From positions 1 through 10,506 of the forward strand of contig CAZADH010000222.1 of the NCBI GenBank assembly GCA_964483805.1: a stretch of 10,506 bases of DNA, read 5' to 3'. This document shows positions 1 to 5,696 of the stretch, one piece after another. Within the stretch, counting starts at the first letter, position 1. Each line of letters begins with the position of its first letter. Source of the stretch: CAZADH01 sp964483805 (lineage in GTDB: Bacteria > Muiribacteriota > Ozemobacteria > Ozemobacterales > Ozemobacteraceae). Both the position numbers and the translations under genes were made by a program. The notes under the pieces were generated by a model. It was given only the letters and a program-made list of their open reading frames with translations, did not search any database and had not been told where the DNA came from.

Positions 1-819
1 GTAGACCGTGGCGAGGCCGGCGACCCGCGCCAGCGAGGTGACGTCGAAGGCCGTGGCCAGCACGACGGCGATGGCGATCAGGGCCGAGAAATACACGATA
101 TTGCTCACGACGATCATGATCAGACCTCCCGCGCCGGCACGACGAAAATGGGCCAATCGCTCGATGACCCCACCACATGTATCGGCAATCACCGTCAGCG
201 CATCCCGTAAAATACCGGGGGCAACGAAGGGACGACGCACCGACAACCAGCCGACCACGGCACCGAGAATCGCCGTCGCCCGCTCTGGCACCAATCCTCC
301 GAGGGCCAACACCGCCATCACGGCGACGACCACGAGCGTGCCGCTGACCAGCACCGACTGCACCACCACCGGCATCGTTGGACCATAACCGGTCGCCATG
401 ATCAGAAACGCCGCCGCCAGCAACACCGACACGCCGAGAAAGGTCTTCGTGAACGCCATCAGGGTCGCCGCATCCCAGGGAACGCCCCGTCGGCCGAGCA
501 TGTAGATCGCGGCCGGCGCTCCCAGCGTCGCCCCCGGCGAGATCCAGGCGAAGAAGAAACAGGCCACGGCCGCATCGAGCGCGGCGCGCCACGGCACCGT
601 TACGCCAATGGCTTGTCCCAGGACCCGGTACCGCCACACGTCGAGAAAATAGACGAGCAGGCACAAAGCCAACAGGGTCACCTGCACCGCCGCCGGCAAG
701 GCCAACAGTTGCAGCAGATCGCGCATCTCGACGCCCGAGTGTTGCATCGCCCAGGCGAACCCGGCGCCGGCCAGGACGACGAACAGCGCGATCATCATCA
801 CCACGCGACCCGGCAACAT
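1..819 (-). CDS. Lysylphosphatidylglycerol synthase TM-region / UPF0104 family integral membrane protein (partial, 3' end beyond left edge)
   Basis: The reverse strand is open from position 1 to an ATG and gives a very hydrophobic protein of at least 273 residues. Hydrophobic segments lie near residues 6-24, 43-62, 79-96, 126-143, 155-176 and 233-258. A Pro/Gly-rich re-entrant-like stretch, SPGATLGAPAAIYMLGRRG (about 95-113), followed by an amphipathic helix matches the conserved core of the LPG_synthase_TM / UPF0104 (YbhN-like) family. Members include the flippase half of MprF and stand-alone proteins proposed to handle lipid-linked substrates. No soluble lysyl-transferase domain is visible, but the C-terminus is missing. 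Start choice: GGAGG (complement of 829-833) lies 9 nt before the ATG at 819 and only 3 nt before the in-frame ATG at 825, so 819 is preferred. The gene is divergent from the lipoprotein at 1077. The family call is fairly sure; the substrate is unknown. Confidence 0.8.
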   Translation of the reverse strand, partial: MLPGRVVMMIALFVVLAGAGFAWAMQHSGVEMRDLLQLLALPAAVQVTLLALCLLVYFLDVWRYRVLGQAIGVTVPWRAALDAAVACFFFAWISPGATLGAPAAIYMLGRRGVPWDAATLMAFTKTFLGVSVLLAAAFLIMATGYGPTMPVVVQSVLVSGTLVVVAVMAVLALGGLVPERATAILGAVVGWLSVRRPFVAPGILRDALTVIADTCGGVIERLAHFRRAGAGGLIMIVVSNIVYFSALIAIAVVLATAFDVTSLARVAGLATVY

Positions 820-828
820 CGACATCGA

Positions 829-833
829 CCTCC
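829..833 (-). promoter_or_regulatory. Shine-Dalgarno site that decides the start of the leftmost gene
   Basis: The reverse strand reads GGAGG here. It sits 9 nt from the ATG at 819 but only 3 nt from the ATG at 825. The usual spacing is about 5-10 nt, so the shorter start is favoured and the protein loses two N-terminal residues relative to the upstream ATG. Confidence 0.65.
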
Positions 834-972
834 GAAGCGCACCTACGCGCAGACTGTGAACCCCGCGCCCGACTGGAGGCGCATACCGCTCCGGTCGCGA
901 CGCCGGCAAACTCGACAGAACCACGACGCATACGCCCGGACCGCACACAGGACCCACCAGCGCCCCCGCAAA

Positions 973-1011
973 ACCCTGCATGGATGCGGCTTCACACAAC
1001 CGCAACAGGGT
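973..1011. other. Bulged stem-loop upstream of the lipoprotein gene
   Basis: ACCCTG (973-978) is complementary to CAGGGT (1006-1011), and inside it TGCGG (985-989) is complementary to CCGCA (1000-1004). The arms are offset by a 6-nt bulge on the left and 1 nt on the right, with a 10-nt loop. It lies 65 nt before the lipoprotein ATG and has no following T-tract, so it does not look like a terminator. It could be a protein-binding or transcript structure; 11 interrupted base pairs could also arise by chance in GC-rich DNA. Confidence 0.35.
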
Positions 1012-1076
1012 ACCGACGATCGTAGCACGCAGACAGGACTTCGGCGAGTTTTTCGGAATGACGATGACTCTACTAT

Positions 1077-2540
1077 ATGAATCATCGGCTGACTCCGGTC
1101 ACGCACCCGCGTCCCTCCATCGCGGGTCGCCTGCTGCAGTTTCTGCTACTTGCGCTGGCCGCGTTGTTCGCGGCCGGTTGCGGCACGAACGGCAACCTCA
1201 CGCCCAATCCGCTCGGGCCGACCGAGGCGTACGCCGTCGCGGGCAAGCTGAGCATCGCCTACCCGGTCGAATCCACGTTGATGGCCTCGACCCGTGGTGA
1301 CCTGATCACCGTCACCGATTTCAGCAAGTTCCTGGTCTCCTTCAATGGCGTGGCCAGCTACGCCGCGCGCCCCGGCAACTTCTCGCTACCATCTGCGGCC
1401 TACGCCCCCGATCTCATGATCCGGGCCCAGGCGGGCAAGGTCGTGCTGCTGCGCCGCGTGTATCCGTACGACCTGCGCTACACCAACGTCAGCAACCTGG
1501 CCGTCGATCTCGACACCACTGCGCGAGCCCTGATCTGGAAACGCGGTGCCGAGTTGGGCAAGGAACTGACCGCCGCCGACATCGCCGCCCGCGGCTATGA
1601 AAACCTGATTGCCAGCGTCACCCTGGGCCTCAAGTTTGCCCTGCAGTTGCCGCCCTCCTCGGTGCCCGGCACCATTCTCGATCTCGACATCGTGAAACGC
1701 CCCGTCGAGACCGCGGCCCGCGCCATCGAAGCCCGCGAGGCGATTCTGCGCGAAGCGCACCAGGTGCTGTATCAGGCGCTGCTGCGCCACGATGCCGACC
1801 TGATTGCGTATTACATTTCGCCCGACTTCGGCAACGACTGGGACATCTCGAGCAACTACGCCGGCTTCATGGCCGCCACCCGCGAGCGGTTCCGGCGGTA
1901 CGAGGTGCTGGACTGCACCACCAAGATCGTCGATCTCGAGTTCGCCCCCGACAACATGGCGCGCATGCGCGCATCGGCCCAGATCACGGTGCGGGGCCGC
2001 ATTTCGGGCGTCAACAAGGCCACGCTCACCTATACGGCCGACGTGTGGTGGCGCAAAGAAGGCTCGTTCTGGAAGATCTACCGCAACCTGCCTTACGCGA
2101 CCGCGCACCCCACCGAACCGCAACAGGACGCGCGCTGGGGCGAGATTCTCACCGCCATGCAGTCGCTGCGCCATGCGGTGCTCGTCGAGAACGCCGACGA
2201 ACTGGCGTCGGGCGTCAGCGAGATCTTCGGCAACGACTTCGATGCCTCTTCGACCAAGGCCAATCTGCTGTTGACCGCCCGCTCGCGCTTCAACCGCACC
2301 GACGTTGAGTTCATCGACTTCGGTGTCGAAAACATGTCGTTCCCCTACCCCGATGTCGCGCGTGTGCTGACCCACGCCCAGGTGAAGGTGATCAACACCC
2401 AGTTGCTCGGCACCGTCGACTCTGGCGTGGTGCGCTACGAAGTGACGTGGCAGCGCGAACAGGACGGCCGCTGGCGCATTGTCCGCAACCTGCCCTACCT
2501 CTGGTATCACCCGACCAGCCCCCCGGTGAACCAGCGGTAG
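1077..2540 (+). CDS. Predicted lipoprotein with tandemly duplicated NTF2/SnoaL-like domains
   Basis: The 487-residue protein starts with a basic n-region, a hydrophobic core (about 19-33) and a lipobox ending FAAGC, with Cys35 as the predicted lipidated residue; an outer- or inner-membrane anchored lipoprotein is expected. Residues 50-210 form a unique N-terminal domain that I do not recognise. Residues 221-346 and 355-481 are repeats of one another: each has a helical start, FGNDWDISS / FGNDFDASS, an Arg-Phe helix (RERFRR / RSRFNR), beta strands, then Trp-rich WKIYRNLPY / WRIVRNLPY followed by HPT. The pattern of an alpha helix, then curved strands ending in W+(I/V)xRN, resembles the NTF2/SnoaL-like fold, a small-ligand or protein-binding scaffold. 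An in-frame TGA at 1065 makes ATG 1077 the only sensible start, although no Shine-Dalgarno precedes it. Function unknown. Confidence 0.85.
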   Translation: MNHRLTPVTHPRPSIAGRLLQFLLLALAALFAAGCGTNGNLTPNPLGPTEAYAVAGKLSIAYPVESTLMASTRGDLITVTDFSKFLVSFNGVASYAARPGNFSLPSAAYAPDLMIRAQAGKVVLLRRVYPYDLRYTNVSNLAVDLDTTARALIWKRGAELGKELTAADIAARGYENLIASVTLGLKFALQLPPSSVPGTILDLDIVKRPVETAARAIEAREAILREAHQVLYQALLRHDADLIAYYISPDFGNDWDISSNYAGFMAATRERFRRYEVLDCTTKIVDLEFAPDNMARMRASAQITVRGRISGVNKATLTYTADVWWRKEGSFWKIYRNLPYATAHPTEPQQDARWGEILTAMQSLRHAVLVENADELASGVSEIFGNDFDASSTKANLLLTARSRFNRTDVEFIDFGVENMSFPYPDVARVLTHAQVKVINTQLLGTVDSGVVRYEVTWQREQDGRWRIVRNLPYLWYHPTSPPVNQR

Positions 2541-2547
2541 GCAAAGA

Positions 2548-2582
2548 GGGGACGCATACTTTCGGAAATCGGGGACGCATAC
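2548..2582. repeat. Two direct repeats GGGGACGCATAC with 23-nt period
   Basis: The 12-mer GGGGACGCATAC occurs at 2548-2559 and again at 2571-2582, starting 7 nt after the lipoprotein stop codon. The following bases are T-rich in both copies but not identical. Motifs of this kind (GGGGAC plus a short tail, in clustered copies) are, from memory, common in intergenic DNA of environmental bacteria and often sit beside REP-associated tyrosine transposases. No transposase is present here, so this would be a solo or remnant copy; that link is inference. Confidence 0.6.
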
Positions 2583-2618
2583 CTTTTTTCGTCTGAATAG
2601 AGCGTGCGTCACCGATTT
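2566..2618. repeat. 14-bp inverted repeat (13/14) around a 25-nt loop, REP-like hairpin
   Basis: The left arm AAATCGGGGACGCA (2566-2579) and right arm TGCGTCACCGATTT (2605-2618) are reverse complements with a single mismatch (G2573 against A2611). The left arm overlaps the second GGGGACGCATAC direct repeat, so direct and inverted repeats are interleaved. The 25-nt loop (2580-2604) contains a run of six T (2584-2589). In RNA the arms could form a strong hairpin between the lipoprotein and phosphatase genes. It may be a repetitive extragenic palindrome or the ends of a miniature element; it could also affect transcript stability or termination. Confidence 0.6.
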
Positions 2619-2629
2619 GCCCGATTTGC
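2612..2629. repeat. 9-bp tandem duplication CCGATTTGC x2
   Basis: CCGATTTGC at 2612-2620 is followed directly by an identical copy at 2621-2629. The first copy overlaps the right arm of the inverted repeat ending at 2618. A short perfect duplication at the edge of an inverted repeat could reflect replication slippage or a footprint of element insertion or excision. Confidence 0.55.
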
Positions 2630-2706
2630 CAGCAGCGCCGCGTTCGTGTCACCATGCGCGCATGTGCGCCGACAACGCAACCACTGCCTCAACGCTGGGA
2701 TCACCC

Positions 2707-3531
2707 ATGGGTGCGCCACCGTACACCGACGCGGTCACGCTCGCACGCGGCGTGATCGCCGCCCGCCGCCCGTTGGTCCTGTGGTTGGATTACGACGGCA
2801 CGCTGGTGCGGTTCGCGCCGCACCCCAACCTCGCAATCCCTGACCCAGAACTGATTTCATGGATCACTGCCCTGGGCCGACGCGCCGACGTCGAGATCCA
2901 CCTCGTGAGTGGCCGTGACCGCGAGCCTTTCGGCACCTGGTTTGCCGAGGTCCCGGTGCACCTGCATGCCGAGCACGGTCTGTGGTCGCGCGCCCCGGGG
3001 GTGCCCGCCTGGACGCGACACCTGCCCGAGCTGACCGGGTGGCAGGACCGCGTGCGCGCGCTTCTGACCGAGTTCGTCACCGCGACGCCCCGAGCTTGGA
3101 TCGAAGAAAAATCGGCCACGCTCGTGTGGCATTACCGGCCGGTCGAGAAACCGCTGGGCCCCGAGCAGGCCGCGCGCCTGTTGCAGCGACTCGCCACCGA
3201 GGCGGCCGACCTGCCGATCGATGTGCTGCACGGCTTCGAAGTGATCGAGGTGCGCCAACGCGGCATCAGCAAAGTGCTGGCCGTGGCCACGCGCTCCGCG
3301 ACCATCGCCGACGATGTATTGCACGTTGCCATCGGCGACGACCGCGCCGACGAAGCGATGTTCTCGGCCGTTTGCGCCCCTGCGACCGGCGGCCACGACG
3401 CCGTCACCATCCGCATCGGTCCCGCCGATACCTGCGCCCGGCACCGGCTCCCCGATCTCACCGCCGCACGCGCTTTCGTCGCGGCGCTGGCGGCTGATTC
3501 GTCGATCGAGAGAGACGACCACCGTGCGTAA
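2707..3531 (+). CDS. otsB: Trehalose-6-phosphate phosphatase (OtsB family, HAD superfamily)
   Basis: The protein dephosphorylates trehalose 6-phosphate to trehalose in the cytosol. HAD motif I is DYDGT (28-32) with nucleophile Asp28 and acid/base Asp30; motif II is the Ser of SGR (68-70); Lys189 in RGISKVLAV is the motif III lysine; GDDRADE (210-216) is the Mg2+-binding motif IV in the family form GDDxTDE, with Ala in place of Thr. Family landmarks AEHG (88-91), EEKSATLVWHYR (133-144) and GFEVIEVR (176-183) are present. From ATG 2707 it is 274 residues, like E. coli OtsB. That start has GGGA 6 nt upstream; ATG 2662 (289 residues) and TTG 2617 lack ribosome sites, and TTG 2617 falls inside the hairpin arm. 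No OtsA synthase is in the window. A related sugar-phosphate glycoside substrate is possible. The next operon starts 63 bp downstream. Confidence 0.87.
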   Translation: MGAPPYTDAVTLARGVIAARRPLVLWLDYDGTLVRFAPHPNLAIPDPELISWITALGRRADVEIHLVSGRDREPFGTWFAEVPVHLHAEHGLWSRAPGVPAWTRHLPELTGWQDRVRALLTEFVTATPRAWIEEKSATLVWHYRPVEKPLGPEQAARLLQRLATEAADLPIDVLHGFEVIEVRQRGISKVLAVATRSATIADDVLHVAIGDDRADEAMFSAVCAPATGGHDAVTIRIGPADTCARHRLPDLTAARAFVAALAADSSIERDDHRA

Positions 3532-3594
3532 TGTTGCCGTCGTCCTCTTCATCGACCCGATTGCCCGCACGCGCGACGTCGAGCGGAGCGTCGC

Positions 3595-4299
3595 ATGAAC
3601 CGCCGCCTCCTGGCCCTGGCCTGCCTGCTGACCATCATCGTCACGTCGTCGCATCTCGAGCGGCGTCTCGACGAACCCTCGCTGCAACGCCGCACCCAAC
3701 GCCTCGGCGAAGCCGGCGGAGCGATGGTGGTGCTGGCCTCGATGCTGCATCTGAACGAACTGGCCCGCGGGTTTCTCTGGATCCAGTTCTTCGGCGATTC
3801 GACCAACATCCTCGCCAACTACCATCGGTTGCTGCCGCTGCTCGACGCCGTCACCTGGCTCGACCCCAGCGATGTCGACACCTGGGGGTTGAAGACCCGC
3901 ATGCGGCTCACCCGCGCGGTGCGTGAAGACGATGCGGCGTTGCGCGAGAAAGCGATCCGCGACATGGAACACGCCATGCGCCTCAACCCCAAATCCTGGG
4001 AACTGCGCCACGAACTGGCGTGGCAACTGCTCGCCGTCGTCGGCTCACCCGGGCGCGCGCTGCCGTATGCCGAGCGGGCGGCAGCCATCCCCGAGCACCA
4101 CCTGATGGTCGAACGTTTGCAGTTTCACCTGCACCGCGCCCTCGATCAACCGAAAGAAGCCCTGGCCGCAATCGACCGCCTGCTGGCCCGCCCCGACGTC
4201 GAGCCCAGTGCCCGCGCTTTCGCCACCCGTCAGCGCAACTGGCTACTGACGCGGTTCGGTCACCGCCTCGGCCCCCAGGACGTCCCCCATGCACACTGA
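3595..4299 (+). CDS. Membrane-anchored TPR-like protein, first gene of the ABC-2 operon
   Basis: The 234-residue protein has an N-terminal hydrophobic helix (about 4-18), probably an uncleaved signal anchor, and a second moderately hydrophobic stretch (about 40-66, containing ARGFLWIQFFGD). Residues 74-108 (YHRLLPLLDAVTWLDP, then WGLKTRMRLTRAV) and 116-150 (a helix pair with MEHAMRLNPKSWELR) have the spacing and Pro after an LxP turn typical of tetratricopeptide repeats; residues 153-220 continue as helical pairs. The LLPLLDAVTWLDP motif after an anchored LWI segment recalls, from memory, TPR proteins encoded with ABC-2 transporters in deltaproteobacteria and related phyla. GGAG lies 6 nt before the ATG. 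It overlaps the next gene by 11 bp, so translation is probably coupled. A periplasmic scaffold for the transporter is inferred; the export substrate is unknown. Confidence 0.75.
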   Translation: MNRRLLALACLLTIIVTSSHLERRLDEPSLQRRTQRLGEAGGAMVVLASMLHLNELARGFLWIQFFGDSTNILANYHRLLPLLDAVTWLDPSDVDTWGLKTRMRLTRAVREDDAALREKAIRDMEHAMRLNPKSWELRHELAWQLLAVVGSPGRALPYAERAAAIPEHHLMVERLQFHLHRALDQPKEALAAIDRLLARPDVEPSARAFATRQRNWLLTRFGHRLGPQDVPHAH

Positions 4300-4684
4300 G
4301 CGGAACCGCCGCATTTTGACATACGTTGTATTTCTTCTTGTCGCCCTGGGCGCCACAGCGACCGCCGGAGCCCAGGTGCCGGCTCCGGCCACCGGGTCGG
4401 TCGACACCTGGCGCGCCTACATGACCGACGACAAGTTCCGCGATGCGCGCCCCACCCTCGAGGCCATGCTCGCCACGCCGACCGCGGGCGACGGCACCGC
4501 ACCACGTGCGCACACCCATGAAGACAAGATGTTGCTCGCGTTCACCCAACTGACCCTCGACAGCAAGCAGACCCAGTTGCGCCGGCGCGTCGTCGTCGCT
4601 GTCGTCCTGGCGATCGCCCTGCTATTCTGGCGGCAACGAGCGCGCGCGATCGCCTCGGCCAACCCTGCCGACAAAGGCGCATGA
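4289..4684 (+). CDS. Small uncharacterised protein with signal peptide and C-terminal membrane helix
   Basis: The 131-residue protein has a basic start (MHTERNRR), a hydrophobic segment (about 9-26) and a possible signal peptidase site AGA|Q at 28/29. A 70-residue periplasmic part (29-98) is Thr/Ala-rich at first and then helical. A second membrane helix (100-114) is bracketed by RRR and RQRAR. With cleavage it would be a bitopic protein with a short basic cytosolic tail; without cleavage it would cross the membrane twice. AGGA lies 8 nt before the ATG, and the gene overlaps the TPR gene by 11 bp. It matches no family I can name. The residues 38-62 (DTWRAYMTDDKFRDARPTLE) look like a single TPR-type helical pair, so it may dock to the TPR protein. 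That is inference. Confidence 0.7.
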   Translation: MHTERNRRILTYVVFLLVALGATATAGAQVPAPATGSVDTWRAYMTDDKFRDARPTLEAMLATPTAGDGTAPRAHTHEDKMLLAFTQLTLDSKQTQLRRRVVVAVVLAIALLFWRQRARAIASANPADKGA

Positions 4685-4748
4685 TCAATATGATATATTG
4701 CTGCATCTGCCGACGTTTGCCGCGCTTCACGATATAGGACCCGCCCTC
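4685..4748 (+). promoter_or_regulatory. AT-rich spacer ahead of the ABC ATPase gene; possible internal promoter
   Basis: The short gap contains AATATGATATATT at 4687-4699, a striking AT island in GC-rich surroundings. TATGAT (4689-4694) and TATATT (4694-4699) are good -10 matches. The best upstream -35 candidate is CCGACA (4668-4673), 15 nt from the first and 20 nt from the second, so neither spacing is ideal. It may be a weak internal promoter for the ATPase-permease pair. AGGA at 4736-4739 serves the ATG at 4749. Confidence 0.3.
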
Positions 4749-5696
4749 ATGTTCGCCATCGCTATCAACCAACTGCACTTCGGCTACCGCGACGGCGCGT
4801 GGCACCCACGCGGCACCGTCGTCGAGATTCTGCGCGGCATCGATCTGCACATCGGCGTCGGCGAAGTGTTCGTCCTGCTCGGCCCGAACGGCGCGGGCAA
4901 GACCACGTTGCTGCGGGTGCTGCTCGGGTTCGTTCGGCCCACCACCGGCGAAGCGAAGCTGTTCGATCTGCCGGTGCACCTGCCCGCGGCCCGGGCCCGC
5001 GTCGGCTATCTTCCCGAGCAACCGGTGCTCTACCCGCATCTCGACGCGCGTGGTTTTCTGCACCACTTTGCCGAACTGGCCCGCCTGCCCCACGACCTGA
5101 TCGGCCCACGCATCGACACGCTGCTCGAGCGCACGGGTATCGCCGCCCATGGTCCCAAACCGATGAGCAGTTATTCGAAGGGCATGCTGCAACGCCTCAA
5201 TCTGTGCCGCGCTCTGCTCACCGACCCCGACCTGATCATCATGGACGAGCCGATCATCGGGCTCGATCCGCTCGGACAGCAACTCGTGCGCGAACTCGTG
5301 CTCGAAGCACGGGTCCGCGGCAAAACGGTGTTCATCAATACCCATGCCGCCCCGTTCGCCCGCGAGGTCGCCGATCGGGTCGGCCTGATGATGGGCGGCC
5401 GGCTCACCACCACGCTGACCCGCACCGACTGGACCCGCCCGCAACCGCCCTACCTGGCCACGCTCGAGGGCCCCGGCCTGAGCGGTGACGCCGTCGGCGG
5501 GTTTGGCGACTGCCTGGCCCACAACGAAGTGGCCACCACGCTCCGTCTCGCCGACGAGGCCGCCCGCGACCGCCTGCTCGCGGCGTTGGGGCAACGGCAG
5601 TGGCGACTGGTCAACCTGCATGCCGAAACAGACCCGCTCGAGGCGATTTTCCACCAGCATGCCGCCCCGCTTTCAGCCGAGGAGCGCGCCCGATGA
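4749..5696 (+). CDS. ABC transporter ATP-binding protein (NatA/CcmA-like, ABC-2 exporter type)
   Basis: The 315-residue ATPase would hydrolyse ATP in the cytosol to drive the permease encoded next. Walker A is GPNGAGKTT (45-53), the Q-loop Gln91 is in GYLPEQ, and the signature is SYSKGMLQR (141-149), the form usual in NatA/CcmA/drug and lipid exporters rather than LSGGQ. Walker B is LIIMDEP (162-168) with catalytic Glu167, the D-loop is GLDP (171-174) and His199 is the switch histidine. All catalytic residues are present. A C-terminal extension (about 228-315) contains a small alpha/beta domain common in this subclass. ATG 4749 has AGGA 9 nt upstream; an in-frame TTG at 4698 would add a 17-residue tail with no ribosome site and is not favoured. 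The stop overlaps the permease start (ATGA), typical of translational coupling. Confidence 0.93.
   Translation: MFAIAINQLHFGYRDGAWHPRGTVVEILRGIDLHIGVGEVFVLLGPNGAGKTTLLRVLLGFVRPTTGEAKLFDLPVHLPAARARVGYLPEQPVLYPHLDARGFLHHFAELARLPHDLIGPRIDTLLERTGIAAHGPKPMSSYSKGMLQRLNLCRALLTDPDLIIMDEPIIGLDPLGQQLVRELVLEARVRGKTVFINTHAAPFAREVADRVGLMMGGRLTTTLTRTDWTRPQPPYLATLEGPGLSGDAVGGFGDCLAHNEVATTLRLADEAARDRLLAALGQRQWRLVNLHAETDPLEAIFHQHAAPLSAEERAR

Larger units (their letters stand above)
820..1076. other. Divergent intergenic region between the membrane protein and the lipoprotein genes
   Basis: About 250 bases separate two divergent starts, so promoters for both genes should lie here. I find no convincing -35/-10 pair on either strand. 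The region holds two GCATAC-containing motifs in the same orientation (878-887 and 925-933) and a bulged stem-loop at 973-1011. Open frames that cross it on either strand have no ribosome-binding site and low-complexity Arg/His/Gln-rich translations, so I do not call a gene here. Confidence 0.6.

Noticed and set aside
1071..1076. TACTAT as a -10 element for a leaderless lipoprotein transcript
   Set aside because: Transcription would begin about 7 nt downstream, after the ATG at 1077, and no -35 is present.
2584..2589. Run of six T as the T-tract of an intrinsic terminator for the lipoprotein gene
   Set aside because: No stable GC stem directly precedes it; the run sits in the loop of the larger inverted repeat instead of after a hairpin.
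1386..2612. Long open frame on the minus strand (408 codons) antisense to the lipoprotein gene
   Set aside because: Its translation is low-complexity Gly/Val/Arg/His with no domain pattern, while the plus strand has a lipobox and an internal domain repeat. Long antisense frames are expected in DNA with this GC bias.
2617..2706. TTG start at 2617 or ATG at 2662 for the phosphatase
   Set aside because: TTG 2617 lies in the inverted-repeat arm with no ribosome site; ATG 2662 also lacks one. ATG 2707 has GGGA 6 nt upstream and gives the usual family length. ATG 2662 remains possible.
2857..4026. 389-codon minus-strand open frame across the phosphatase and TPR genes
   Set aside because: It spans two well-supported plus-strand genes and the gap between them and shows no motif or ribosome site.
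4316..4325. TTGACATACG at 4316, identical to 10122-10131
   Set aside because: The first copy is within the signal segment of the small membrane protein gene and lacks a suitable -10; a shared 10-mer in one window can occur by chance.
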